A stretch of DNA of 64,000 bases from Macrostomum hystrix (taxonomy: Eukaryota > Platyhelminthes > Macrostomidae), in the NCBI GenBank assembly GCA_950097015.1, contig CATNEN010000038.1:13696001-13760000 (forward strand), read 5' to 3'. Below the pieces are notes generated by a model. That model was given only the letters and a program-made list of their open reading frames with translations. It was not told the DNA's origin and did no database searches. Of this stretch, positions 36,082 through 47,954 are shown piece after piece. The stretch's first letter is position 1. Each line of letters begins with the position of its first letter. The position numbers and the translations under genes were made by a program.

Positions 36082-36095
36082 TTTATTTATTTATT
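36082..36095 (-). terminator. Polyadenylation signals of ECH1
   Basis: Three overlapping AATAAA hexamers on the minus strand, about 100 bp beyond the ECH1 stop codon. Confidence 0.6.
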
Positions 36096-36191
36096 CTGTT
36101 GAAAATTTGTGAATTAGCGCACAATTGCAAATCATACTACTAGCGACAGGCTAAATTAGTAATACAGGAATATACGAGTACTAGGCGTCAA

Positions 36192-39165
36192 TCAAAGCTT
36201 GGCAAAGCTGGGCTTCTCTTTGCTCAGCGAGGCTGCCACCGCCTTGGCCACGTCCTCGCTCTGCAGCATTGCGGCATTTTCGGCGGAGATGTGCTCTAGA
36301 CCTTCGGCCACCGGATGATCGCGGGCGAATAGCAGAGCCCGCTTGGCTGTCTGCACAGCTACGGGACTCTTGGCGGCGATGTCACTGGCCAGGCTCAGTG
36401 CGGCAGCCAGCAGACGGTCCCTATCCTCCAGGACTCGGCTGACAAGGCCGACCCTGAGAGCCTCCTCAGCTGGCAGCCGTCGGCCGGTGAAGGTCAGCTC
36501 TGCCAGGAGGCTGGCGTTGCCAAGCAGTTTTGGCAGGCGCTGCAGCGAGCCCAGGTCAGCTGCTAGGCCTAGGTCTACCTGTGGGACGATATGTATCGAA
36601 AAACAAAAATTAAATGTTTAATAGAGACATACGGGGTGAATCCTGAATATTTGGAGTAGATCCTGAGAACTTGGGGTAGATCGGGAAGTCCTAGGATAGA
36701 TTCTAAGGATTTTGGGTGGATTCTGAGTATATTTGTGCAGATTTTTAGGATCCAGAGGATCTGGGATACATACTTAGAATTTTTTATAGATCCCGAGGAT
36801 CTGGGATATATATTCTTAGAATATTTTATGGATCCAGAGGATCTGAGACAGATTCTGAGAATCTTTTGTAAATTCTGGGATAGATTATGAGGATTTTGGG
36901 TGAGTTCTGATGATATTGAGTAGATCTTAGGGTTTTGAGATAGATTCTAAGGATCTGGGATAGATTCTGAGGATCTGGGTTATATTCTGAGGATCTGGGA
37001 TAGATTTTGAGGATCTGGGATAGATTCTGAGGATCTGGGATAGATTTTGAGGATCTAGGATAGATTCTGAGGATCTGGGATAGATTTTGAGGATCTAGGA
37101 TAGATTCTGAGGATCTGGGATAGATTTTGAGGATCTGGGATAGATTCTGAGGATCTGGGAAAGATTCTGAGGATCTGGGTTATATTCTGAGGATCTGGGA
37201 TAGATTTTGAGGATCTAGGATAGATTCTGAGGATCTGGGATAGATTTTGAAGATCTAGGATAGATTCTGAGGATCTGGGATAGATTTTGAGGATCTAGGA
37301 TAGATTCTGAGGATCTGGGATAGATTTTGAGGATCTGGGATAGATTCTGAGGATCTGGGAAAGATTCTGAGGATCTGGGTTATATTCTGAGGATCTGGGA
37401 TAGATTTTGAGGATCTGGGATAGATTTTGAAGATCTAGGATAGATTCTGAGGATCTGGGATAGATTTTGAGGATCTAGGATAGATTCTGAGGATCTGGGT
37501 TATATTCTGAGGATCTGGGATAGATTTTGAGGATCTGGGATAGATTCTGAGGATCTGGGTTATATTCTGAGGATCTGGGTTATATTCTGAGGATCTGGGT
37601 TATATTCTGAGGATCTGGGATAGATTTTGAGGATCTGGGATAGATTCTGAGGATCTGGGATAGATTTTGAGGATCTGGGATAGATTTTGAGGATCTGGGA
37701 TAGATTTTGAGGATCTGGGATAGATTCTGAGAATCTGGGACAGATTCTGAGGATCTGGGATAGATTCTGAGGATCTGGGATAGATTCTGAGGATCTGGGA
37801 TAGATTCTGAGAATCTGGGATAGATTCTGAGGATCTGGGATAGATTCTGAGAATCTGGGATAGATTCTGAGGACTTGGGAAAGATTAGTTTAATTTGGGG
37901 TACTCAATAGATATGAAAATCAAGTGAGGATATACTAGGACATCAGCCAAGCCGCACCTCCTTGATAGAGAAGAAGGCATCTGAGCTGCAGTAGCGAATG
38001 TCGGCAGCGGCAATCAGGTCCACGCCTCCGCCGATGCAGCCGCTGTGCACCGCGGCCACGACAGGCTTGCCGCACCGCTCCAACGCATTCAGGCCGGCCT
38101 GCAGGCGCGCCAGCACGCGACGAATGGTGGCTGCGCGACGAGCTGGATCCTGCGGGGATGGCGGATTCAAATTAGGGATTACCACTCTAAGCACTCTCGT
38201 TGGGGATGGTCACTCTAAGCACTCCCATCGGGGATGGTCACTCTAAGCACACTAATTGGGGATGGTCACTCTAAGCACACTAATTGAGGATGGTCACTCT
38301 AAGCACTCTCATCGGGGATTGTCACTCTGAGCACTCTCATCGGGGATTGTCACTCTAAGCACTCTCATCGGGGATTGTCACTCTAAGCACTGTCATCGGG
38401 GATTGTCACTCTAAGCACTCCCATCGGGGATTGTCACTCTAAGCACTGTCATCGGGGATTGCCACTCTAAGCACTCTCATCGGGGATTGTCACTCTAAGC
38501 ACTGTCATCGGGGATTGTCACTCTAAGCACTCCCATCGGGGATTGTCACTCTAAGCACTCCCATCGGGGATGGTCACTCTAAGCACACTAATTGGGGATG
38601 GTCACTCTAAGCACACTAATTGGGGATGGTCACTCTAAGCACTCTCATCGGGGATTGTCACTCTGAGCACTCTCATCGGGGATTGTCACTCTAAGCACTC
38701 TCATCGGGGATTGTCACTCTAAGCACTCCCATCGGGGATTGTCACTCTAAGCGGGGCTAGAAGGTTAGAACTACGCGTGTGAGCTCGGCTGTGCACCTGG
38801 TCGGGGTCAGAGTTGCCCAGCAGCTGAGCAGCATCGACCAGGTCTAGGCCAGCAGTAAAGTGCTTGCCCTCGGCGGACAGCACCGCAACGCGGCAGTCGG
38901 GATCTTCGCCGATAGCATCGAAGCAGCGGCCAATCTCGTCGAAGAACGCCCAGGTCATGGAGTTGAGCCGATCCGGCCGGCACAGCTGCACGTGGCGAAC
39001 AAACTCGGCAGGCTGGGTCACTCGCAGGTGGGTCAGCTGGCCGTAGACAGCTGCCGGATCGGCTGAAGCCATGACGCGGCTGGGTCCGGAGCACAGGCGA
39101 CGCAGACGAGTAGTGCTGGCTGCAAGTGCTCGGACGCTGGACAGAAGCAGGCGAGGAGAAGAAGC
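36192..39165 (-). CDS. ECH1: Delta(3,5)-delta(2,4)-dienoyl-CoA isomerase, three visible exons
   Basis: Exons on the minus strand: 39165-38797, 38149-37958 and 36578-36192; all boundaries are phase 0 and give about 315 residues (human 328). The enzyme belongs to the crotonase fold and isomerises dienoyl-CoA during breakdown of unsaturated fatty acids. The oxyanion-hole segment GCIGGGVD is present. The three acidic residues of rat ECH1 (D176, E196, D204) are conserved as D167, E187 and D195 in this numbering. The protein ends FAKL, a peroxisomal PTS1-type signal. The N-terminus is rich in Arg, Ser and Leu without acids, like a mitochondrial presequence, so dual targeting is plausible. The 5' end is unsettled: an acceptor (GTCCACAG) precedes 39165, so the start may lie in an unseen exon. 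The alternatives are ATG at 39222, 39195 or 39072. Confidence 0.92.
36640..37892. repeat. Minisatellite, 20-bp unit, about 50 copies plus degenerate edge, ECH1 intron 2
   Basis: Unit GATCTGGGATAGATTCTGAG with TTTTGAG, CTAGG and TTATATT subtypes. The first 250 bp (36640-36900) are highly degenerate versions of the same unit and the right end is also degraded, the picture of an array homogenised in its centre. Confidence 0.94.
38165..38757. repeat. Minisatellite, 28-bp unit, about 21 copies, ECH1 intron 1
   Basis: Units begin CACTCTAAGCACTCTCATCG and continue GGGATTGT. A block of several units with the ACTAATTGGGGATGG subtype occurs at both ends, indicating duplication of a multi-unit block. 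Confidence 0.93.
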
Positions 39166-39222
39166 CTGTGGACAGCCGGTTTTTATTTTTCGATACATAT
39201 CGGCAAAAGAAATTATAGGCAC

Positions 39223-40054
39223 AATGGTCTTTTGTACAATATTAATTATATTTTTCGATACATATCGGATTGCTAATTTGGTTTAAAGCCTCCGAAAAAA
39301 TCTGCCTAGACTTATTAGCATTTTTTACAAATACTTAATTCCCTTTTGTAAAGTAAAAAAATAACAAAAGTAAAAGTAAATCGGTTAGATATCAAAGGAA
39401 ATGTCGATGGATGTTTTATTGTTTGTCTTTTTCTAGCCAAGAGGACACAATAAGGGCCACGGTTGAATGCAGAAACTACGAGTATAGACTTTTCCACGGG
39501 CGAAAAAACTGCATGTCATTAAAAAAACTAACAGCGGGTGGGTCGCATGTGAAGCGAAGATTTCCGGTTGAGAACTAACCTTAAAGCAATGCTACGAATT
39601 ATGCTACTACTAGTAGCTACAGTAAAACTAAAAGACAAATTATTCAGTAGTAAATTACAAATATGTCTCAAAGTTTAGACGCGCAAAAAGAGAAAAACAA
39701 AAAACATAAAATTGGAGTGGTTTGTTTTTCTTTCCGCGAAATTAAAATTAATACAATTAAAAAATTACAGAAAAATAGACGACAAAAGTGCTTTAAATTG
39801 CAAGCTGAACGCACAACAAACAAGGAGGGACAAGATAACAGGAGCATGCAATCATCGCAAGCACTAACTAAACAACTTTAGCCTTTGACAGAATAATTGA
39901 ATAAACCAATTTGAAACGAAACTTAAGTACGGAAAAGAATGGCCGACGAAAATAACCGTGCTTTTTAGAAATTGGAGGCTTGAGTTTCAATTAGAACGAT
40001 TACAAGGTCGACATAATGTATTTTGTTATGTTGAGAGTGGAAACAATAATACAG
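39223..40054. other. AT-rich gap between the divergent ends of ECH1 and the next array
   Basis: No supported gene. It contains one copy of the 17-bp TTTTTCGATACATATCG motif at 39251-39267; another lies at 39186-39202. A 72-codon basic frame at 39663-39881 has no recognisable domain and was not called. Confidence 0.4.
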
Positions 40055-40415
40055 ACAGGCAGCAACTGACAGACAAGAGGCAGAGAGGCAGAGATACAGA
40101 GAGGCAGACAAAACCTGACAGACAAGAATACAGACAGGCAGGCAATAACTGACAGACAAGAATAGACAGCCAGGCAACAACTGGCAAACAAGAATACAGC
40201 CAGACAGGCAATAACTGACAGACAAGAATACAGACAGCCAGGCAGACAGCTGACAGACAAGAATACAGACAGACAGGCAACAACTGACAGACAAGAATAC
40301 AGTCAGACAGGCAACAACTGACAGACAAGAATACAGACAGACAGGCAACAACTGACAGACAAGAATACAGCCAGCCAGGCAGACAACTGACAGACAAGAA
40401 TACAGACAGACAAAG
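40055..40415. repeat. Minisatellite, 34-bp unit, about 10 copies, downstream of hnRNP L
   Basis: Units contain AACTGACAGACAAGAATACA and GACAGACAGGCAAC. The first units are degenerate. The Cys/Leu/Ser-rich minus-strand frames here are repeat translation. Confidence 0.9.
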
Positions 40416-40538
40416 GCAGGTGCAAAAATGGGTTAGCTAGCAGACTACTGTAGCAAAGGTTGTACAAAATCAGCATTAGTTAGCAAGTCATCAGGTGCAC
40501 AATGTAATCAAACTGTAAATGGCCATGTAGTTCTTCAT

Positions 40539-43500
40539 TCAACGGTCGCGCTTATTAACAGCATAGGTGAGCTTTAGCTTGCTGTTGTCGCTTATCTGCG
40601 AGTGATTGGCCAAGCAGATGGCGTCAGTGGCGTCGCTGGCGTTGGCGAAGGTGATCCAGCCGGTGCTGCCCTTCTCGTTCTGCGGCGACATCTCGATGGG
40701 GTTGGCGGTCCCGGCTTTCTTCAGAGCCTCGCGAATATCCTGTGCGAATGAGCGACCGACTTAGCTTATCTTTACGTGTGTTTTGACATGTTCAGGTGCA
40801 TTTATCTACCTGTGTGTGAGGTGTCTGTGCATTTATCTACTTGTGTGTCAGGTGTCAGTCCATTTATCTACCTGTGTGTGAGGTGTCTGTGCATTTATAT
40901 ACTTGTGTGTCAGGTTTCAGTCCATTTATCTACCTGTGTGTGAGGTGTCTGTGCATTTATCTACTTGTGTGTCAGGTGTCAGTCCATTTATCTACCTGTG
41001 TGTGAGGTGTCTGTGCATTTATCTACCTGTGTGTCAGGTGTCTGTGCATTTATCTACCTGTGTGTCAGGTGTCAGTCCATTTATCTACCTGTGTGTGAGG
41101 TGTCTGTGCATTTATCTACTTGTGTGTCAGGTTTCAGTCCATTTATCTACCTGTGTGTGAGGTGTCTGTGCATTTATCTACCTGTGTGTGAGGTGTCTGT
41201 GCATTTATCTACCTGTGTGTGAGGTGTCTGTGCATTTATCTACTTGTGTGTGAGGTGTCAGTCCATTTATCTACCTGTGTGTGAGGTGTCTGTGCATTTA
41301 TCTACCTGTGTGTGAGGTGTCTGTGCATTTATCTACCTGTGTGTGAGGTGTCTGTGCATTTATCTACCTGTGTGTGAGGTGTCTGTGCATTTATCTACTT
41401 GTGTGTCAGGTGTCAGTCCATTTATCTACCTGTGTGTCAGGTGTCAGTCCATTTATCTACCTGTGTGTCAGGTGTCAGTCCATTTATCTACCTGTGTGTC
41501 AGGTGTCAGTCCATTTATCTACCTGTGTGTGAGGTGTCTGTGCATTTATCTACCTGTGTGTCAGGTGTCTGTGCATTTATCTACCTGTGTGTGAGGTGTC
41601 TGTGCATTTATCTACTTGTGTGTCAGGTGTCAGTCCATTTATCTACCTGTGTGTCAGGTGTCTGTGCATTTATCTACCTGTGTGTCAGGTGTCAGTCCAT
41701 TTATCTACTTGTGTGTCAGGTGTCAGTCCATTTATCTACCTGTGTGTCAGGTGTCTGTGCATTTATCTAACTGTGTGTCAGGTGTCTGTGCATTTATCGA
41801 CCTTTGTCTCTGGTATCTGAGCAGTTGTTATTTACCTTTTCGCTAGTGCCATCGGCACAACCCCAGTAGTACAGCACACGGCCGGTGCGGCCAATGGAGG
41901 CCTGATTGCGGGCCACAGCGTCCTGACTCATGAACCGGTTCAGCTTGGCCATTTCGAACGACTTCTCAGCCGGACTGCCGTCGGCCAGAGTGAAATCCTT
42001 CGAGTTGCTCTTCACAGCGCCCTGGGTTGAGTGGGTCACCTGAGGGATGAAAGATAAAAGTAGACGGCATGCATCTAAACTAGTCTTGATCGATATGGAA
42101 CAGACACAGTTGGATTGATAAAAAAATATAACTCTAAAACTGCAGCTTTCAGTTGTTTTTAAGAAGGAAATATCGTAAATTTAATCGCAATTATTTACTA
42201 ATGTCATTACTTCCCGTCACTTCCGTCACAAGTAGTATAAAAGTTTAGTATATAGGATTAGAACAAGTAAATAATTCCTAAATACTATGTAAACATTGTT
42301 GGGCTAAGATTCGAACTCCAGACCGAACCCAGCAGATTTTCTAATAAATTTTCTCCTTGGTTGAGATTCGAACTCCAGACCGAACCCAGCAGAATTTTAA
42401 ATTGTTCTGTCTAGGTTGCCGAGATTCGAACTCCAGACCTCTCGGTCAGTTTGAGTCTCAAAGCGCTCCACTGGGCTAGATGAGAAGCACAACGCGTACA
42501 GTCGACCTCCTAACCTTGAGTGTGCCGCCCAGGACAGTCTGTCCATGCAGAAAGTCTACAGCCTGCTGAGCTGATGAGGCATCAAGCATCTGGACTAGGG
42601 CGAAGCCTTCGCGGCTAGTGACAAACTTGATGCGGCCAACGTTGCCGTACAGTGCCAGAATGTTGAACAGCCGATCGCAGTTCATCTGGGAGCTGAGGCC
42701 GCGAATTACCACAACACAATGCTCGGACGGGCCCTGGAGTGGCAGTTAAAAATTGGCGAGTTGGCCTACTGACAGTAGAGATGCAAGCGCGCAATTCGAA
42801 ACTGAAGAATATTCTGCATAAAAAGACACAAAATGAACTTTTCTGAGAGTAGAAATTCTCACAGGTGCTTTTTGGCCCTGCTGCTGCTGCTGCTGCGCAA
42901 TAGCCGAAAGCATGCCGATTCCACTGATAACAGCCTGCTGCTGCTGTAGGCCAGCTGGTCCAGCTAGTGGCGCCTGCTGCGGCTGCTGAGGCAGTCTTGG
43001 CCGCTTGCCACCAGGGGCGCCGCCCATCATCATCATCATCATGGGGTCGCTGCCAGCTGGTCCCTGGGCCTCGTATCTGTATTCCTCGTGCACGGCGTAA
43101 CGCGAAGCGAAATATTCAAAGGCGGTGTGACGCGCGTACTCGCATCTGATAGCGTTGCAGCCGGCGTACATATTGGCGCCGTTCAGATTCGGCTTGGTTA
43201 GAACGGCATCTTCGAGCTTTTCGAATTCTAGAACAGCTCGCATTAGGCCGTCTGGCTGACGAACTAGCAGACAGCTGAAGTAGTTCAAGTATTTCAAGTG
43301 TGAAGTAGCTCAGTGTCGCAATACTCAGAGGATGGTTACCAGCCGGTCAAAAGGTTTTGAGGTGTACAGGGTAGTTGCCAGCCAATCAAAAGGTTTTGGG
43401 GTGTACAGGGTGGTTACCAGCCAATCAAAAGGTTTTGAGGTGTACAGGGTAATTGCCAGCGAATCAAAAGGCGTTGAGGTGTACATGGTGGTTACCAGCC

Positions 43501-45197
43501 AATCAACAGGTTTTGAGGTGGACAGGGTAATTGCCAGCGAATCAAAAGGCTTTGAGGTGTACAGGGTGGTTACCAGCCAATCAAAAGGTTTTGAGGTGCA
43601 CAGGGTGGTTACCAGCCAATCAAAAGGTTTTGAGGTGTACAGGGTAATTGCCAGCGAATCAAAAGGCTTTGAGGTGTACAGGGTGGTTGCCAGCCAATCA
43701 AAAGGTTTGAGGTGTACAGAGTGGTTACAAGCCAGTCAAAACGCTTGGGGGAGTGCATGGCTACCTTTGATGCCTAAGCTAATCAAATGGAAGTGAATTC
43801 GTTTATAAAAAAACTAGCAATGGTCACACACCGGTCAACAATGCCATACGGACTGCAAATCTGCCTAATTGACTCGCAGTTGAAATCCATGCGCACATTG
43901 TAGAAACTCAGCAGCAGGCAGGTCTGCGGAGTGGCCGATTGGAATGACTCCTGGGCTGGCTCCAGCCTCTGCCTATTTGAAAAGCCGACAGTGAGATTGC
44001 CTCCGTTAGCCGCTACGATGTAGCCAGACTGGCACATGGCGACAAGGCGCTCAGCATCCGACACACGAAGATACTCAACAAACGCTTGGCCTTTGGGTGG
44101 AACTGTGACTATTTGCTCGATCTTGCCAAACTCCTGAAAGAATATTGATTGGGTTTTCTGAAAACTCTGTTCACAAGTTCACAGTGTTCACAAGTTCACA
44201 GTGTTCACAAGTTCACAGTGTTCACAAGTTCACAGTGTTCACAAGTTCACAGTGTTCACAAGTTCACAGTGTTCACAAGTTCACAGTGTTCACAAGTTCA
44301 CAGTGTTCACAAGTTCACAGTGTTCACAGTGTTCACAAGTTCACAAGTTCACAGTGTTCACAAGTTCACAAGTTCACAGTGTTCACAAGTTCACAGTGTT
44401 CACAAGTTCACAGTGTTCACAAGTTCACAGTGTTCACAAGTTCACAGTGTTCACAAGTTCACAGTGTTCACAAGTTCACAGTGTTCACAAGTTCACAGTG
44501 TTCACAAGTTCACAGTGTTCACAAGTTCACAGTGTTCACAAGTTCACAGTGTTTACAAGTTCACAGTGTTTACAAGTTCACAGTGTTTACAAGTTCACAG
44601 TGTTTACAAGTTCACAGTGTTCACAAGTTCACAGTGTTCACAAGTTCACAGTGTTCACAAGTTCACAGTGTTCACAAGTTCACAGTGTTCACAAGTTCAC
44701 AGTGTTCACAAGTTCACAGTGTTCACAAGTTCACAGTGTTCACAAGTTCACAGTGTTCACAAGTTCACAGTGTTCACAAGTTCACAGTGTTCACAAGTTC
44801 ACAGTGTTCACAAGTTCACAGTGTTCACAAGTTCACAGTGTTCACAAGTTCACCAATAGTAGCCAACCTGAAACACACGCTTGAGCTCCAGCTCGCAGGT
44901 GTTCTGCGGTATCTCGCTAACAAATAGAACGCAAGTTGGTCCGCAAGCGCCGGCTCCGCCAATCACAGAAGCCGGTCCGCCAACCCCAGCAGCCGGCCCA
45001 GGTGCAGCGCCAATCGCCGGCATTGGAGGCATCGGAGGTTGCTGCTGCATCAGGTGGCCATTGTTACCAATCTGCGACTGCTGCTGTTGCATCATAAGCA
45101 TCATCTGTGGCATCTGCTGCTGCTGTCGCTGTGGTCCGGCGTACATCTTGCGCTTCCGATCCGAACCAGCCCCACCAATTGGTGCGTTGCCCAACAT
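40539..45197 (-). CDS. HNRNPL: hnRNP L-type RNA-binding protein with four RRMs, six exons
   Basis: Minus-strand exons 45197-44868, 44133-43832, 43274-42863, 42733-42515, 42039-41836 and 40739-40539 join in phase to 555 residues (human hnRNP L 589). The family binds CA-rich RNA in the nucleus and controls splicing and mRNA stability; the fly orthologue is smooth. The N-terminus is Gln/Met/Pro/Gly-rich. RRM1 spans about 88-160, RRM2 about 178-258, RRM3 about 352-420 and RRM4 about 460-550. RRM3 contains MNCDRLFNILALYGNV, nearly identical to the human MNCDR motif. A Met/Gly and Gln linker separates RRM2 and RRM3. The phase 2/1 intron after exon 2 fits best with donor GTGTGT at 43831 and acceptor TTCAG before 43274. 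The start ATG lies 1 nt after an acceptor-like TTACACCAG, so further 5' exons are possible. Four of the five introns lack any other gene and three hold large arrays. Confidence 0.92.
40790..41818. repeat. Minisatellite, 31-bp unit, about 33 copies, hnRNP L intron 5
   Basis: Units contain GTGTGTCAGGTGTCAGTCCA and TTTATCTACCT, with a GAGGTGTCTGTGCATT subtype. In the first half the two subtypes alternate unit by unit, a dimeric higher-order pattern; later this breaks down. Confidence 0.94.
42295..42482 (-). repeat. Three tRNA-like B-box repeats in hnRNP L intron 4
   Basis: On the minus strand GGAGTTCGAATC occurs three times about 60 bp apart, each after a GGTCTGGA or GGTCTG context. The first in that strand is preceded by an A-box-like TAGCCCAGTGGAGCGC. 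This looks like a duplicated head of another tRNA-derived SINE without a full body. Confidence 0.5.
43325..43768. repeat. Minisatellite, 39-bp unit, about 11 copies, hnRNP L intron 2
   Basis: Units contain GGTTTTGAGGTGTACAGGGT and GGTTACCAGCCAATCAAAA. A subtype with AATTGCCAGCGAATC recurs every three or so units. Confidence 0.93.
44165..44858. repeat. Minisatellite, 17-bp unit, about 40 copies, hnRNP L intron 1
   Basis: Unit TTCACAAGTTCACAGTG. A partial-unit slip occurs at 44320-44375, and four units carry TTTACAAG at 44548-44610. It ends 10 bp before the exon 1 donor. Confidence 0.95.
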
Positions 45198-45364
45198 GCT
45201 GGTGTAATTGCTTGAAAATATTTGCCGCTTACCTCAATTACAGTTTTTGTTATGCTTGAAATATGAGACTTGCCTGGCCTGCAGTAGCTGCAATTGTTGG
45301 CGCAATCGCTGGAGTTAACAAATGCCTTTAGATGATTGGCAATAGCAGCTGCCGTCAAAAATAA

Positions 45365-46165
45365 GCCGGTTCACATCTGGTCCTCAATTTGCTGCCCGCA
45401 TTCACACCAGTTCCTCAATTTCCTGCCTGCATTCACACCTGGTCCTTAATTTCCTGCCTGCATTCACACCTGGTCCTCAATTAGCTGCCCGAATTCACAC
45501 CTGGTCTCATATTGCCTGCCCGCATTCACACCTGGTCCTCAATTTGCTGCCCGCATTCACACCTGGTCCTTAATTTCTTGCCTGCATTCACACCTGGTCC
45601 TCAATTGCCTGCCCGCATTCACACCTGGTCTTCAATTTGCTGCCCGCATTTACAACTGGTCCTTAATTGATTGCGTAAATTCACGCCTACGGTCCTCAAT
45701 AGATTGCGTGAATTCACACCTATGGTCCTCAATTGATTGCGTGAATTCACACCTGGTCCTTAATTTCCTGCCCGCATTCACACCTGGTCCTCAATAGATT
45801 GCCCGCATTCACACCTGGTCCTCAATTGATTGCCCGCATTCACACCTGGTCCTCAATAGATTGCCAACATTCACTCCTGGTCCTCAATAGATTGCCCACA
45901 TTCACACCTGGTCCTCAATTGATTGCCCGCATTCACACCTGGTCCTCAATAGATTGCCCACATTCACACCTGGTCCTCAATTGATTGCCCGCATTCACAC
46001 CTGGTCCTCATTGATTGCCCGCATTCACACCTGGTCCTCATTGATTGCCCGCATTCACACCTGGTCCTCATTGATTGCCCGCATTCACACCTGGTCCTCA
46101 ATTGATTGCCCGCATTCACACCTGGTCCTCATTGATTGCCCGCATTCACACTATTCACACCTAGG
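45365..46165. repeat. Minisatellite, 31-bp unit, about 25 copies, start of duplication unit 1
   Basis: Units contain ATTCACACCTGGTCCTCAAT followed by variable TGATTGCCCGC, TTGCTGCCCGC or AGATTGCGTGA. The same array with the same internal order of variants reappears at 53645-54270. Confidence 0.93.
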
Positions 46166-46734
46166 GTCTTATATACATACATTAATTTTTTCTTTAAATA
46201 GTAATAGAAAATTGAAATAAAAAAACTTTCAAGTCCCTCCTAAACTGGAGTCCCTCCTAAACTATGCTTATACTATAAACCCGAAATAGTCAGATCTCCA
46301 GGCGATATTGTATGAAAGAACTCTTAGTTATAATCTGAAATGGAGAGATAAATCTACAGAGTATTGATTTAAAAAATCTTTGGTCTTTAAACCATACTTT
46401 ATACCGGTGTACCTATTCTAATCAGAAACAAGTAATAACAAATCTCTGAATTTCTGATTCCGTTGCCAGAAAAAGGATAAAATTCAAATAGAATGCAAGG
46501 CACTTGAGAAAATTCTGTTGCTTGTGATATAACACGAGTCAGTAATAAAAAAATGCTAATCTTAGTGACAAGTCACTATACTCGAACACGAATATTAAAG
46601 TGTCAAAATATAACAGAAAAAATACGAAATAAAGTTGTAATTAAGTTCTGTAAGATAATCAAATCAAAGTTAAAAGCAAGTGACAAGTATTCGATTTCTT
46701 GTTTCAAATGGAGTCATGAGTTACGAAACTTTAG

Positions 46735-46900
46735 GAAAAAACGTCAGCAAATTTTGCTGCGAAACGGAGTGACAAGTCTGGAAATTTTGCTGCGAAACGG
46801 AGTGACAAGTCAGCAAATTTTGCTGCGAAACGGAGTGATAAGTCTGGAAATTTTGCTGCGAAACGGAGTGAAAAGTCTGCAAATTTTGCTGTGAAACTGG
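46735..46900. repeat. 33-bp tandem repeat, about 4-5 copies (unit 1)
   Basis: Unit contains TTTTGCTGCGAAACGGAGTG and ACAAGTCTGGAAA. The counterpart at 54893-55150 has about seven to eight units. Open frames through it are in phase because 33 is divisible by three. Confidence 0.9.
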
Positions 46901-47324
46901 TTGACAAATATCAGGACATTCCGCAAACGGCAAACGGAGCGAGGGACAAGTCTGAAAATTTTGCTGCTTTGCTAAACGAAGTGACGAAACAAAAAAATAC
47001 CAGGAGATTCTGGAAATGGCAACTCATAAAACTCTAATCCGAAACAGAGTGAAGTCTCAAGATGATAATGAAAATTAGAGTGACGACAAGACATCACTTT
47101 TTTACCGGAGTGACAAGTATTCAGACCTAAAGGCAAAACAATTTTCACCAAGTCTATTAAAACGAAATATCTGAAATGGAATGAAACATGTCAGAATTAT
47201 GAATAGACAATCACAATACAGATCTAGATATGGCCGAATCGATCGTGTCTATGCGGCTAAATCTCACGTTTAAATATAATTTTTTCCATCATTGAAAATA
47301 AAATATGGCATAAAAGCCGGCGTA

Positions 47325-47512
47325 CAACTGCTGAGTCAATAGCTGGGGTTATTGCACTTACTAAAACTTTATAGCCCAGTAAGCTAATGCTGGTAGACTG
47401 AACTGGAGCAATAGGGAATCAAGTGTCAAAGATAGAGTTTCCGATGCTGAGATTCGAACCCCCGACCTGTCAAAGCACTAACCACAGGGCTACAAGCTCG
47501 CCCGCAGGGGGT
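47325..47512 (-). mobile_element. SINE-like element with tRNA-type head (unit 1)
   Basis: The minus strand reads GCTTGTAGCCCTGTGGTTAG and GGTCGGGGGTTCGAATCTC, a tRNA-like promoter. The body resembles family A only loosely. It is present in both duplication units (second at about 55568-55762). Confidence 0.65.
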
Positions 47513-47954
47513 ATCAACAATTTTTTAATGACAAAAAACAGAACCTATTGATTCTAAAAGTTCTTAAAAATGAAAAAAAACTGGCGAAACAAGATGCGAA
47601 AGCAACACAAAAAGTCCGTGGATCCCTTACTTTCCGATAATAACATCCCAAATTTATTCAAGTCGAGAATTACAGTTTTATACAAACTATATAAATGCAA
47701 AGCTGAAAAAAACATTGAAAAATACCAACATATTTACTTTAATAAATATTATTAAAAGACCTACTTAATGTAACTTAGCAATACACAAATGAAAGGCAAA
47801 TCTGATTTCTAGAAAAAAAGCCATGGAAAAATTAAGGTCAGAAACGAGACCTTTCAAATTTGAAGTCCTTGAAAGCCTGGATTATAGAGAGGTCAAAGTC
47901 ATCGACAAATCCAACAGGAATGTGCGCTCGTAGAATCTAAATGACGTTGTAGTT

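Noticed and set aside
39663-39881. 72-codon basic frame between ECH1 and the hnRNP L array
   Set aside because: Lys/Gln-rich composition follows from AT-rich DNA; no domain or context support.
43332-43796. 154-codon frame on the plus strand in the hnRNP L locus
   Set aside because: Translation of a 39-bp intronic array, antisense to the gene.
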